From Leishmania infantum JPCM5 (lineage: Eukaryota > Euglenozoa > Kinetoplastea > Trypanosomatida > Trypanosomatidae): a DNA stretch of 64,000 nt. Numbering within the stretch: the first letter of the stretch is position 1; every line of letters begins with the position of its first letter. The DNA lies in contig NC_009420.2 of NCBI RefSeq assembly GCF_000002875.2, positions 2,604,320-2,668,319 of the forward strand, written 5' to 3'. Below the pieces are notes generated by a model. It was given only the letters and a program-made list of their open reading frames with translations, ran no database searches and was not told where the DNA came from. The position numbers and the translations under genes are program-made. Shown here one piece after another: positions 50,440 through 60,498 of this stretch.

Positions 50440-51873
50440 CTACAAATCTTCCTCGTCACTGTTGCCGGAGGGGCCGCCAGATGGAGCGGCCGAGGCGGTC
50501 AGGTGAGACTTCACAAACGCCTTGATGTCATCCGCAGTGCGGCCTCCCTCGTACACGATTGGCGGCTTGCCGGCGGGGATGAAGTAAATCGTTGGAAACC
50601 CGGACACCTCAAACTTCTCGCGGTCAAAGTCGTTCGTCGTGGCGTCCATCTTTGCAATGATCACATTCTCGGACTCGAGACTCTTGGCCACTTTCTCGTA
50701 GACGGGGTGCAGCTTCTGGCAGTGCCCGCACCACGGCGCGTAGAAGAGCAGCATCACGTTTTGTGTGCCGTCCGTGTACTTCGCAAAAGTCTGACCCACC
50801 ACCGTCGTGAGGCCGTTCACCGTCTCCTTAGCAGGAATCGCATCGGACATCAGGGTCTGCTTCGTCTCGCCTTTGATGTACTTCTCCACAAACGCAGCGA
50901 CAGACTCGGCGGTGACTGGGGTGTACGTCTCCATCACGTGATGGCGGCGCTCGAAATCGACCACAAACGCCGGGAACTTCGCATCCTCAGGAATGCCCAG
51001 CTGGCGCGAGACGGGGCGGTACTGATCGCCGTCAATGAACGTTAGCAACACCTGCGAGCGGTACTTCTCCGCCACCGCCACGAGTGACCCCTTCAGCGCA
51101 GGATCCGTGTTCTTGTCGACGAACACCCACCCAAGAGGCTTACCCTTGTTCGCTTCCATGTACTTCTGAAAGCTCTCCTGGCCCAGCTCGCCAAAGTAGT
51201 CCAACACAGCAGTCGCGAGAAAGCGCTTCACCGACTCCGCCGTCATCGGCGCAGCGCCGGTGTACGCCTCGCGCTCCGCATTCTTGCGATACACCGTAAC
51301 CGACTCCATGGCATCATTCGGAGATATGGCTGCATCCGTCACGAGCACAAAGTTCATCTGCGAGCGGAGAGAGTCCGCCACCTTGGTTATCATCGACGCC
51401 ATCTCCGAGTCGGCGCTCGCTGTTTTCACCACACACAGCGGGAAAGTCTCCTTCTTGAGTTCCTCCAGCTCTTCAGCCTTTGAGATGGCCTTTATCGATG
51501 GACCGACATGCGCCTTCATGTACGACGCGATGCCGGCAGCAGTGCGGGGGCCATCGTAGTCCTTCACTTTCTCACCGTTACGGAAGATGTACAATGTGGG
51601 GAACCCCTTGATTTGGTACTTCTCAGCGAGGCTCTCCTCTTTGGTGCAGTCGACCTCTGCAAGGGTCGCGATCCCGGCCAGCATGTCAGCGGCCTTTACA
51701 AACTCCGGAGCCAGTGTCTTGCAGTGGCCGCACCACGGAGCGTAAAACTTGACCAACGTTAGATCCCCGCTTACGATTTTGTCAAAGTTGTCCTTGGTGG
51801 CCACCTGCACCTCTGCGGATGCTACGCAGAAGAGAATCGCGCACACAACAAAAGCAAGGAATGAGCGCTGCAT
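50440..51873 (-). CDS. Protein disulfide isomerase, two CGHC domains
   Basis: A 477-aa ER protein disulfide isomerase that forms and reshuffles disulfides of secretory proteins. An N-terminal signal peptide (MQRSFLAFVVCAILFCVASA) is followed by the first thioredoxin domain with APWCGHCK near residue 47-54. Two inactive b domains come next, then a second active domain with APWCGHCQ near 380, giving the a-b-b'-a' order. The C-terminus ends EEDL, a non-canonical variant of KDEL that is used in trypanosomatid PDI. The upstream in-frame codon at 51885 is TTG, so the true start is the ATG at 51871-51873. The T. brucei counterpart is, from memory, the bloodstream-specific protein BS2. Confidence 0.95.
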   Translation of the reverse strand: MQRSFLAFVVCAILFCVASAEVQVATKDNFDKIVSGDLTLVKFYAPWCGHCKTLAPEFVKAADMLAGIATLAEVDCTKEESLAEKYQIKGFPTLYIFRNGEKVKDYDGPRTAAGIASYMKAHVGPSIKAISKAEELEELKKETFPLCVVKTASADSEMASMITKVADSLRSQMNFVLVTDAAISPNDAMESVTVYRKNAEREAYTGAAPMTAESVKRFLATAVLDYFGELGQESFQKYMEANKGKPLGWVFVDKNTDPALKGSLVAVAEKYRSQVLLTFIDGDQYRPVSRQLGIPEDAKFPAFVVDFERRHHVMETYTPVTAESVAAFVEKYIKGETKQTLMSDAIPAKETVNGLTTVVGQTFAKYTDGTQNVMLLFYAPWCGHCQKLHPVYEKVAKSLESENVIIAKMDATTNDFDREKFEVSGFPTIYFIPAGKPPIVYEGGRTADDIKAFVKSHLTASAAPSGGPSGNSDEEDL

Positions 51874-53124
51874 TTTTCTTTGCAAAAAAAAAAAACAGTA
51901 TCAATACGAATAGGATAAAGATGAGCGCTGCACCGAAAGCAAGAGCCGGGAATGGCGTACACGTTGCCAGTAGGCAGCAGCTCACAGCAGACAATACGCA
52001 GAGAAAGACACGTTGCGCGCCCGCACAAGAACGGAGAGCGCAGAATACACAGAGAGACAAGAGTGGGCAGAAGAGAGCAAGACAAGAGGACGAGAAACAG
52101 TCACGAGTTTGTAAGACAGGTTGAAATGGCGCGCACGTTTACATTCTCCGCCACGACGAGATGACGTTGTGTCGCCTTCAAGATCGTACTTGTCCGTCAG
52201 GAAAAAGTACTGCCGAGAACCCCAACCTCATTAACACGTTGCACAAGGCTCCAGGCATGTCCTTTTCTCCTTTTACTGGCATCCTAGGGCATTTCAACCA
52301 GAAAGGGAAAGGAAGCTGGGCACTGAGAGACACACTGGTGCACATCGCGAGTGTCACAAGACTCACTTCGTGCTGGGTATCGCGTTTACCATGAGAAGCG
52401 TTCAAGTCATCCGAGCACCGAAGAGAAACGCGCCGACCAAATACGTGCTTCCTTCAGAGATTTTACTTCGTCAACTACATTCTTATTTATCCATAGCTGC
52501 GTAGAAATTAGAACGGCACACACCACGCAAAGTAGGAAACTAAGATTTAGTACTAGTTGTGAATAAAGTATGATAAAAACAAATAGCAGCACAAACGCGG
52601 TACGAAAAAAAAAAGAGTGGCTACAACAACAACAGAAAACGCAGCAATCACTCGCTGGCAACCAAGTACGATGCTGCTTTCCACGGCATCTTTACTCACT
52701 CATACCATTTTTGATGCGTCCCCGTCTGAAATTGCAGGCAACAGTACTCAAATTGCGGTGCGAAACAGTACTTCTTCCGCGATGCCACATGGCCGTGTTT
52801 CGTTACCAGACGAGAGCCACAACAGAGAGTAGAAAAGAAGGGGAAAAGATAGCAGGAAGTGTTCTCTTTTAGTAGACTTATCCCCGAGGTTCGAATGAAA
52901 AAGGAAGGAATTAAAACAAACCGAGCGCCTCTATAGCTTGTGATCATCTCGGCCGAAATTTCACCCACACGGGTATTTTACCTAAGTAGGAAAAAACAAC
53001 ACTGCCTTCTTTTCTTTTCCTTCCCTACTGGAACGTGCTCCCGCTAGGACACGACAAGCCGGAACGTCCAGATTGCGCCACTCATTCGTGCAGCTCTGCG
53101 TCGGATCTACCTCCCGTTCTTGGT
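51874..53124. other. Intergenic stretch between PDI and desaturase
   Basis: I see no gene in 1.2 kb. It should be mainly desaturase 3' UTR. A pyrimidine run at about 51884-51895 on the minus strand lies just upstream of the PDI start. The region 52470-52720 is notably A/T-rich. Confidence 0.65.
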
Positions 53125-54309
53125 TTACGCTGAATTCAGTGCAGGCGTAGTGGAGATACGGTACAAGACGTCAAAGTTCATCTTGGTGATCTTCCAGACT
53201 CCTTCCACGTGAAACGGCAGCCCATTGTCCTCCGAGAACTTGCGCAGAATGCGCCGCACCTCCGGGTACCGGTAGCGGGGAACCATCGGAAGAAGGTGAT
53301 GCTCCAGCTGGTACTGCATGCCCCCAAAAAACCACTCAAAAAAGGGGTCGGAGCAGTGAACGCCACGGGTGGCGCGATGCTGATCAACAACGTAGTTGTA
53401 CGGTTCGTCATGTTCGATCATCTCCTCTGTCTGGTGGTTCACCGTCACCACCACGGCGACAAAAAAACCACCAAGCAGCACGCTGCCCAGGGAAACCTTC
53501 CACGGCAACAGCGCCAACCACAGGTAATTGAGCGCCATCAGCGAGAGTTCGAGCCTGTTACCGCTTTCGAGTGCAAACCGAAGCGACTGAATTCGCCACG
53601 AAACGTACAAGAGAGCGTACGCGGCAAGGTAGAACGTGTACTGGTACTGCCGGCACGCGGTGTCCTCGGATACATCCGGCACCCACAGGAACAGGGCAGG
53701 CTCGTTGTGGATGTCCGCGTCCATGCCTTTGCGGTTCACAAAAATATGATGACTGTTGTGCTTGTTTGACCACCACTCAACCGAGAAGGCATTGATCATG
53801 CCGCCACAGGCTTTGGCGAGGAAGCGGGCAAACTTGCCCCGAGCATGCGTGAAATCATGCGCAAGCCAGCCGCCCTGCTGCATGCCTAATCCAATCAGAA
53901 AGGTGGCCAGAAAAGGACGCGAGTAGCTCAGGTACGTTCCGACAACGCAGAGCACAATGACGGGCATAATGTTCCGTGCAAAGTCGATAATCCACCTCCG
54001 CTCAAACCACCCCTCGCTTCGCAACCGCTGAAGGAGCTTCTCGAAGTTAAGCGACACCTGATCGCGAGATTCATCGCCTTCCTTGAGCGGCAGCGCCTTC
54101 ATGCGCTTCAGCTTCTGAATCGCCTCCTTCGAGTGCAGCGAGTAGAAAGCATCTGTGGCATCCTTTCCATGGAACTCATCACACATCTGCGCCCCACCAG
54201 GGTGCGAGTTGCGCCAGGATGTGCAGTCGTACCAATTGTCGTCAATGCGAATCACGCACTTCGGCAACGAGCTGCGGTACTTGTACGGGGGAGTGAGCTC
54301 GAAGACCAT
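53125..54309 (-). CDS. Cytochrome b5 front-end fatty acid desaturase, likely delta-6
   Basis: A 394-aa membrane desaturase that introduces a double bond on the carboxyl side of existing ones during polyunsaturated fatty acid synthesis in the ER. The fused N-terminal cytochrome b5 domain has the haem-binding HPGG at residues 36-39. Three histidine boxes follow: HDFTH near 150, HNSHH near 185 and QLEHH near 335. In the third box Gln replaces the first His, the hallmark of front-end enzymes. About four membrane spans are visible. Delta-6 rather than delta-5 or delta-4 is suggested by recalled synteny with the L. major chromosome 36 enzyme and is not proven by motifs. ATG at 54307-54309. Confidence 0.9.
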   Translation of the reverse strand: MVFELTPPYKYRSSLPKCVIRIDDNWYDCTSWRNSHPGGAQMCDEFHGKDATDAFYSLHSKEAIQKLKRMKALPLKEGDESRDQVSLNFEKLLQRLRSEGWFERRWIIDFARNIMPVIVLCVVGTYLSYSRPFLATFLIGLGMQQGGWLAHDFTHARGKFARFLAKACGGMINAFSVEWWSNKHNSHHIFVNRKGMDADIHNEPALFLWVPDVSEDTACRQYQYTFYLAAYALLYVSWRIQSLRFALESGNRLELSLMALNYLWLALLPWKVSLGSVLLGGFFVAVVVTVNHQTEEMIEHDEPYNYVVDQHRATRGVHCSDPFFEWFFGGMQYQLEHHLLPMVPRYRYPEVRRILRKFSEDNGLPFHVEGVWKITKMNFDVLYRISTTPALNSA

Positions 54310-54341
54310 ATTCGACGTGTTGCGCGGCGCTTGAACACCTT

Positions 54342-54356
54342 CTGTGAAAAAAAAAA
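54342..54356 (-). promoter_or_regulatory. Candidate trans-splice acceptor of desaturase
   Basis: On the minus strand a run of ten T followed by CACAG gives a clear pyrimidine tract plus AG, about 33 nt upstream of the desaturase ATG. It is the best-looking spliced-leader acceptor in the window, but it is inferred and not mapped. Confidence 0.5.
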
Positions 54357-54885
54357 CGATCGAGTAACCGATGAAAAAAAAAACGAAAGTGTGACGAGAT
54401 TAGGACAAAAAAATGAGAAAAAGAATAGAAAGCACCCTTCGCTTTCCATAGCACAGGTACCACAGTAAGAAAAGGAGGAAGAACAAGTATATAGTTGTCA
54501 GCTAAGCTGGCACGGCTGAATCACCAGCTACGCAAACGACCTCGCCAGCACGCCGCCAACAGCATAGGAGACAGATTGGCAGGCGCGCGAGGACAACATC
54601 TGCTGAGAGCACGCGTGCTCGACCTCTTCCTCGTCGTCAACCACTCTCGCACGTAAAACACAAGAGGACACGTCCTCCAGTGGCATACCTTCTTCTTCAT
54701 GCTTTTGTTCTTGTCGCTGAGGAAACAGAGTACGCCAGAACGATCAAAAGCAAGTTCAGCGCGCAGGCCTTGCCGCAAACAAAAAAAAAGAGATGGATGC
54801 AGCCAAAGAAGGATACTCGAGCAGATTGTGTACAGTTGGCAGTGCTGACAAGGAGATCATTGGATGCAAAAGATGATCTCCTGCG
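54357..54885. other. Intergenic stretch between desaturase and coiled-coil gene
   Basis: I see no gene. It contains a second T-run on the minus strand (about 54373-54383) and a 10-bp inverted repeat at its right edge. Confidence 0.65.
54851..54882 (-). repeat. 10-bp perfect inverted repeat just after stop codon
   Basis: Arms AGGAGATCAT (54851-54860) and ATGATCTCCT (54873-54882) with a 12-nt spacer. It begins three bases beyond the stop codon of the coiled-coil gene, so it would form a hairpin at the very start of that mRNA's 3' UTR. Confidence 0.65.
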
Positions 54886-55992
54886 TCAATGCGAGCCATC
54901 GAGCGACCCAGCAAGCGTATCGCAGAGCTGTTTTAAGTCCTTGTTCTCCTTCTCGAAACGTACGGTCTCATCTTGGTAAAATAGAATCTCTTTGCGGAGC
55001 TTAGACATACGGGTGTTGTACATGACCGTATCTTCGTCAATGCTGCCCTGCACCTCCTCCGTCTTCAGCACGTACATGCGGCGCTCTGCGTTCGCCTTCT
55101 GAATACGCTCGCGCAGCTGCAAGCACTCCCTCTCCGGATTCATCGAAATGCCCATCGTCTCGACGGCCGAAAGAGCCGTATCCCGATCCTTGATTGCCGA
55201 CTCCGTAGTGTATTTGGTGTCCATCAGAACATCTGCAATCTTTCGGTTCGCCTCCTCCAGACGCTCTATTTCTTGCAGCAGCTGGTGGCGCTCTGCCTGG
55301 ATGCGCTGGGCAACATTTAACAACTCCCTGTTGTTCGAGTCCGCATACATGCTCACATTCCGCGTAAACTCCTTTCGCAGCTCCTCAATGCGACGCTGTT
55401 TCAAGTCGATAAAAGAAGCCATCTCCCGCTCTTTCTTCGAAAGCAAATCGATCGTGCGCTCGCGCTCGCGCGACAGTTCCTGCACTGTCTTGAGAAGCTC
55501 CTGTGCCCGTGTCTCCTCGCCGCCGCTCGGGCCGTAGACTTTCTTCTTGAGCAGGCTTTGAAGGTCGTCCAGCATTGACATGAGGCGTGCCACCGTGAGA
55601 CGCTTCTGCGCGTCCACTTTTTTCTCCTTCAGTTCTTTGATGCGCGAAGAAACCTCACCGATGTCAGCCTCAACACCCTTTCTTTCCTCGTCCGCTGCCA
55701 TTAGCTGGCTAACATAATCTTCGCGATTCGACCACATAGACTCGCTACTCTGTGTCTCACTGTTTTCAAGCACCTGTTTCGCCCGGGATGCAGTGCGATA
55801 CGCTTCGTTAGCGGCCGCCCTCGATTCTTCCTGCGACGTGGTAGCGAGGTACGCGTTCGCCAGATCATTGTTGAGCTTCTCAGACTGCTGTCTCTTGCGC
55901 TGAAGCGCCTCCTCCTGCAGCACAAGCGAATCCTCTAGCTGCTGCAGCTCACTCCTCAGCTCCTCGATAGACTGTTGCTGCCCCGTCGTCAT
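54886..55992 (-). CDS. Coiled-coil protein, 368 aa
   Basis: A protein that is almost wholly predicted coiled coil, rich in Glu, Arg, Lys, Leu and Gln with heptad-like spacing from residue 8 to about 360, broken near 185 (VYGPSGGEE) and near 295 (MGISMNPE). No globular domain or named motif is seen. Such proteins are often cytoskeletal, flagellar or kinetochore components in trypanosomatids, but I cannot choose. The frame extends to 56142. The upstream 50 residues are not coiled coil and look like leader, so I use the ATG at 55990-55992. Confidence 0.8.
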   Translation of the reverse strand: MTTGQQQSIEELRSELQQLEDSLVLQEEALQRKRQQSEKLNNDLANAYLATTSQEESRAAANEAYRTASRAKQVLENSETQSSESMWSNREDYVSQLMAADEERKGVEADIGEVSSRIKELKEKKVDAQKRLTVARLMSMLDDLQSLLKKKVYGPSGGEETRAQELLKTVQELSRERERTIDLLSKKEREMASFIDLKQRRIEELRKEFTRNVSMYADSNNRELLNVAQRIQAERHQLLQEIERLEEANRKIADVLMDTKYTTESAIKDRDTALSAVETMGISMNPERECLQLRERIQKANAERRMYVLKTEEVQGSIDEDTVMYNTRMSKLRKEILFYQDETVRFEKENKDLKQLCDTLAGSLDGSH

Positions 55993-56598
55993 CTTCCCGG
56001 CACCGCAAAAAGAGAGAACCAAAGAAACCCAGCTCCAACTATAGTCAACGGGAATATATAGAGAAGCCCAGCCTTTGTCTGCTGGTGCTCTACACGTGAA
56101 GGCGAAGACGCGTGTATGTTCGAGACGCAAGCGAAACGACAAAAAAACAACGATTTCAGGTGTGTGCTACTCTCGATGGCTGCGGGTCAATGAAAACTGA
56201 TTTGCGCTTCCACAGGTGCACAATGCTTTCCAGCCACGAGAGTACGCGGAAGGGGAGGAATGGTGGCAAGACAGCAAAGGAAAACGGACAAGAGAAGAGC
56301 AACGGGATGTAAAACAGAGACGAGCGCCCAGACGCCGCGGTAGGAAGGAGATGAAGAAGGCGAGGTGTAGAGGCCACATACCGCGTAGTCTCGCTTCATC
56401 AGCGCCGTAAGTCACGGCGATGAGGGTTCCCAACCGTCACTCCTTCTCCACAGAGATACCTGCTGCGCATGACGCAATAACGACGCACACAAAACAGACC
56501 CGTATCGGCGCGAAGTGATTTGAAGCGCCACGAAAACTAAATATATTATTTATTCGTTTCTCCCACGTCGAAATCGGTGGGCAACTGTCCATCTGTGA
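55993..56598. other. Intergenic stretch between coiled-coil gene and OMS1-like gene
   Basis: I see no gene. Presumed leader and 3' UTR sequence; an A/T-rich patch lies near 56540-56556. Confidence 0.65.
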
Positions 56599-57495
56599 CT
56601 ACGATGCGCTCTTTATATGCGACCGCTGTTGTGACTCCTTCACCTCTGTCATCGACGCCGTCGTCTTCTGCGTCATCGCCGGTGCCGCCTTCCGCGGCAG
56701 AAGAACAAGAGCGTAGTAGAAACCAAAAAGACACCTCTGCTCCTCCTTTATATCGTACAGCATGCTCTCACGAATCCACCCGTGATAGTCGTGCGCAAAA
56801 GACATACTGCTGTTTGTGGCTTCGCTGAACCACCGAGCCAGCTTGATTAGTTTCGGGTACGTTGACTTCCCGACATCCATGACAAGAAACATCCCATCCT
56901 CCTTTACGTACTGCGCTGCGGAATCGAAAAGATTGCGGGCCTTGCTTTCGCTCTGGTTCAGCAGCTCGTCACGAAGAAGGACGCAATCGTACTTTTGAAA
57001 GCCCGGTAACTGCGTATCTGCACGCAGAACAGTGGCAAAGTTCACCGTGCTGCCCACCCAGTTATGATCGTTTCGGATCATAAAGTCCAGCGTCATGGCA
57101 CGCCGCCGTTTCTCCTGCTCAGTTTCTGAAAGCGCCTCATCGATACGGTAGTGACCGTCGTCTACAACCTTCTCCTCGATTAGAAACTCAACGCGAACAG
57201 CCTTGGACATCTCGTACAACGCTACGTCTTTTTTGTCATAGAGCTTCGGAGAAAGGTCAAGCACCTTCCCGTGGCAATAGTTTCGGTACACCCGGCGAAC
57301 ACATCGATAAATGAGAAACTGTGGAAGGGCGCTTATGCCTAAGAAAACAGCGACACTGACGATGGACGTCACTAAGAATCGATTTCTGCCCTCGACAATC
57401 TTGTCGTACTTTTCCTTTGGTACCTGGACGGGCTGGTAAGAGCCAGCAGCTGCGGGTTCCAGCTTGGGCCTCGCACTGCTGCCGCTATGAAACAT
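56599..57495 (-). CDS. OMS1-like methyltransferase-related membrane protein
   Basis: A 298-aa protein with one N-terminal transmembrane helix at about residues 40-63 (FLVTSIVSVAVFLGISALPQFLIY), then a class I methyltransferase-like domain, as in the mitochondrial inner-membrane protein OMS1. The position of SAM motif I reads GKVLDLSPKLYDKKDVALYE. The beta1 strand and following strand end are recognisable, but the usual GxGxG glycines are absent. Later segments YDCVLLRDELLNQ and YVKEDGMFLVMDVGKS fit motifs around beta4 and beta5. It may therefore be a non-catalytic or divergent enzyme. Location in mitochondria is inferred. ATG at 57493-57495. Confidence 0.7.
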   Translation of the reverse strand: MFHSGSSARPKLEPAAAGSYQPVQVPKEKYDKIVEGRNRFLVTSIVSVAVFLGISALPQFLIYRCVRRVYRNYCHGKVLDLSPKLYDKKDVALYEMSKAVRVEFLIEEKVVDDGHYRIDEALSETEQEKRRRAMTLDFMIRNDHNWVGSTVNFATVLRADTQLPGFQKYDCVLLRDELLNQSESKARNLFDSAAQYVKEDGMFLVMDVGKSTYPKLIKLARWFSEATNSSMSFAHDYHGWIRESMLYDIKEEQRCLFGFYYALVLLPRKAAPAMTQKTTASMTEVKESQQRSHIKSAS

Positions 57496-58302
57496 TGTAT
57501 TTTGCCTTTATGCGCCGAGGCCCGTATCGAACACGTGTCAAGAGCAGAGCGCATGCTGAGGCCAGAAGGTGACACAGACATAGAAGTGAGAGGGAGAAAC
57601 AGAAAGGTAGACCGTAACGATGATGGGAGCGCGCGTCAGAGAAAGGTGCTCAAGATCCTCCGCTGTCGAAGGAGCAAGAGAAAGCACAAAAAGAGGAAGA
57701 CTACGCCGCCCCCCTCCCCATCCCAAAGAAAGGAGAAGGCGTGACGATAAGGTGCGCCGTCTCGAGAAGCCCTTCAAAGCGAGCTCTGAGACCGTCATGC
57801 ACTCAGCTAGAGCACACAAACAACGCGCTGCAAACTGGACGAGTGCTGGATGGGTCACCGCGACAAGTGCCCATCGCCGAAACCCACTGCCGCTGCAGCC
57901 CAGTAAATTTCCAGGCCGGATAGAGAATGGCGACGTGGCAATGCGCGTCACGCCGCACGACTTGCTGAACATAAAAACAGTTTTAGACAAACGTTATCTT
58001 AAACAACCATCCTCAATCATTACATTGCACTCAAGACACAGCGTTTTTTAAACAGGTAGAAAAAGGGCCGACCTGAGACAATCACAAGAACAACGAACCG
58101 CGTGCCGCCCGAACAAAAAAAGGCTCAAAACAGCCCTGTAAAAAAAAATGAGGCGATAAGCTTGCCGTGTGCTTTCCTTTTTCCCTTTTCTTAGCTGTTA
58201 ATCACACATTTCCGCTGTCACCCGACTTGCGGCATGTAAACGGTACTGTAGTGACGCTTCTTTTTTCGCCTTCGCCTGCCCCACGTCCACACCTTCAGAA
58301 GT
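57496..58302. other. Intergenic stretch between OMS1-like gene and EIF3C
   Basis: I see no gene. It holds the eIF3c 3' UTR, including an A/T-rich part at about 57965-58150. Confidence 0.65.
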
Positions 58303-60498
58303 TTAGCGGCCACCACGGCCACGTCCGCCAGCCCCACGCCCGCCGGCACCGCCCCTACCACCGGCCACGCCACCGCGACCGCGGCCACGGCCACCGTTCG
58401 CACGAAGTCGGCTCTCGCAGTGCTTCGCCAGGTTGGAGATGCTCTCCGACGTCCCCTTCACCAAGTGCTGGAGGCGTGTCGCGTTGTTGCGGTCCAGGTA
58501 CAAGTACGCGTCATCGCGGTCCCAGTACGCGCTCAGCGTTGTGTTCTCTGATAGTATTTCGTTGACTGCACGACGCACGTCACTTTCCTCCATGTCAAAC
58601 TTGATGGCCAGGTTGACGACAGACATGGTGGAGAAGTTCGTGCGGTTCGTGTAGCAGAACACGAGCAGCGCGACCTCCTTCAGGCTCTGCAGATACCGTT
58701 TGCGCGTCTCCTTGCCCGATGGAAGGGTGTCGAACGTGGTCATCGCCTCCACCTGCTCCTTTGCAGCAATGTAGTTGCCGGCCTTCAAGTGCTCGTAGGC
58801 AACGGCCACCTGCTCCTTGAATGAGAACGGCTTTCCCATGAGATCTGGGGTACGCGTGACCGTGTTGTACACGTAGCGCTCCATGTGGTTGCGCTCGTAC
58901 GGATTCTGCGCCTCCATCTTCACGCCCATGAGGAGGCCGGAGAGAACGGACGCAAGCTCCAGCTGCGCGACGGGCATGTGCATGTGGGGAGGAAGAAGCA
59001 AGTTTCGGTACTCCATCTCCGCGTGCTCGTCATCCAGCACCGACTTGGGCGGCGGCGACTGGCCGATCAACACCTGGTTCGACCGGAGACCCCAAATGGT
59101 GCGCAGCAGTTGGTGCGCCGTAGGGATATCGCCCGCGATAAACGCGGCCAACCCGAGCTGGGCAATGGCCCTATTCAGCAGAATAGCCAGCGGGGCATCG
59201 GAGACGGCGATGCTGTTGACCACGCCTGTGCGAAGCAGGTAGTCGCGACCCTCGCGGTACAGGCCGCACAGACCGTACTGGTACGCAACGTGGCACACAC
59301 CCGACGCTGAGAGCGCAACACTGGGCCTCAGTTGAAGGCTAAGCTTGTGGAGGGCGCGGACGGTATCGAAGACAGACTCCGAGATGATGGTGAGATTGTC
59401 TGTCGACGAGAGGGAGTCGTAGAAGAGCTGGTGGGCCTCCTGACGGCGCTGGCCGAGGATGTCGAAGAGGATGGAAATACACGCCTTCGACGGCTCAATC
59501 CTCTTGCGGGCCTGATAGTAGCCTAGGGCACGATCAGCGAGCACGGCAAGTTCGTTTTCGAAGGTGATAATCTTAAGGTACTCCTGGCTGGCCACCTCCT
59601 CAAACTTTGACTTGTTCACTAACTCTGTGTGAAGGTACGTCAAGAAGCCGTGGATGCCGCCAGGCACGACAATGTTGCGTGCATTCACCGACGAGGAGTC
59701 CTCGACGAAGCGGACGTTAGCAGCGGCGATCATGCGGCTGAAGAACTTGGCCCCCCACTTGAAGGCGCGCTCCCACGTGTCGGAGCTCACCAGAAGCTTT
59801 CGGCTGTCGCGGCGCAGGACAGCCGAGACGGCGATACCCATCGCAGAGATCTCCAGGTTCGTGTATCCCTTGCGAGCACACGCGCGAATCACCTTCTCGA
59901 CCTTGCCCACCAGGTTCACCTCGCGGGAGCCGGAGATGTCCTCGAGGATCTGTGCATATTCGGTCTCCGTCAGCTCCGCACCGGCATCCTCGTCTTCGTC
60001 CTGCGCACCGTCATCGATCTCTGGGCCCTTCGCCAGCTCCTCGAGCTCCTTCTTGTAAAGCTTCTCCGTCTCCTCCACCAATGCGACGAGCTCCTTCAGG
60101 CTCTTGAACTCCAAACGATTCGCAAAGTCCTCGCGACCCTTACCCTCCAGATGCTCCGCCAAGTTCGGCATGTCCTGAAGGCAGTTCTGCAATCCCTGCG
60201 GCGCCACCTTGTACTTGCGCACAAACATGTGTACCTCATCGCACATGCGCTTAAACGCCTCGAGCGCCTCGCGCCACGATTCATTGCCGGCATTGTAGTC
60301 AAACGTGTCGCACAGCGCTTGAATAGAGTTGGCCGCCTTCTCCTTCTTGGGTATCACCTCCTGGCGCTCCTCCAGCTCTTCCTCATCGGTCCACTCAAAC
60401 CAGAAAGGGTTGATCTGCGCCTCCGGCACCTCCTCGCGGAGCAGGCTTTTATCCGACTCGCTGTCGCTCTCGCTAGAGCTGATCGCGAAAAAATTCAT
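58303..60498 (-). CDS. EIF3C: Translation initiation factor eIF3 subunit c
   Basis: A 731-aa core subunit of eIF3, which organises the 43S pre-initiation complex. The acidic N-terminus (MNFFAISSSESDSESDKSL) is the typical eIF3c start. The eIF3c_N region covers roughly residues 30-560, including LLNRAIAQLGLAAFIAGDIPTAHQLL and ASVLSGLLMGVKMEAQNPYERNHM. The PCI domain follows near 560-680, ending in FDMEESDVRRAVNEIL, a winged-helix segment. The last 30 residues are an RGG/GGRG-rich tail. It is shorter than animal eIF3c (about 910 aa), as in other trypanosomatids. ATG at 60496-60498. Confidence 0.95.
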   Translation of the reverse strand: MNFFAISSSESDSESDKSLLREEVPEAQINPFWFEWTDEEELEERQEVIPKKEKAANSIQALCDTFDYNAGNESWREALEAFKRMCDEVHMFVRKYKVAPQGLQNCLQDMPNLAEHLEGKGREDFANRLEFKSLKELVALVEETEKLYKKELEELAKGPEIDDGAQDEDEDAGAELTETEYAQILEDISGSREVNLVGKVEKVIRACARKGYTNLEISAMGIAVSAVLRRDSRKLLVSSDTWERAFKWGAKFFSRMIAAANVRFVEDSSSVNARNIVVPGGIHGFLTYLHTELVNKSKFEEVASQEYLKIITFENELAVLADRALGYYQARKRIEPSKACISILFDILGQRRQEAHQLFYDSLSSTDNLTIISESVFDTVRALHKLSLQLRPSVALSASGVCHVAYQYGLCGLYREGRDYLLRTGVVNSIAVSDAPLAILLNRAIAQLGLAAFIAGDIPTAHQLLRTIWGLRSNQVLIGQSPPPKSVLDDEHAEMEYRNLLLPPHMHMPVAQLELASVLSGLLMGVKMEAQNPYERNHMERYVYNTVTRTPDLMGKPFSFKEQVAVAYEHLKAGNYIAAKEQVEAMTTFDTLPSGKETRKRYLQSLKEVALLVFCYTNRTNFSTMSVVNLAIKFDMEESDVRRAVNEILSENTTLSAYWDRDDAYLYLDRNNATRLQHLVKGTSESISNLAKHCESRLRANGGRGRGRGGVAGGRGGAGGRGAGGRGRGGR

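Noticed and set aside
52876..52890. GGTTCGAAT-like sequence resembling a tRNA B box
   Set aside because: There is no matching A box or cloverleaf around it, so it is a chance match.
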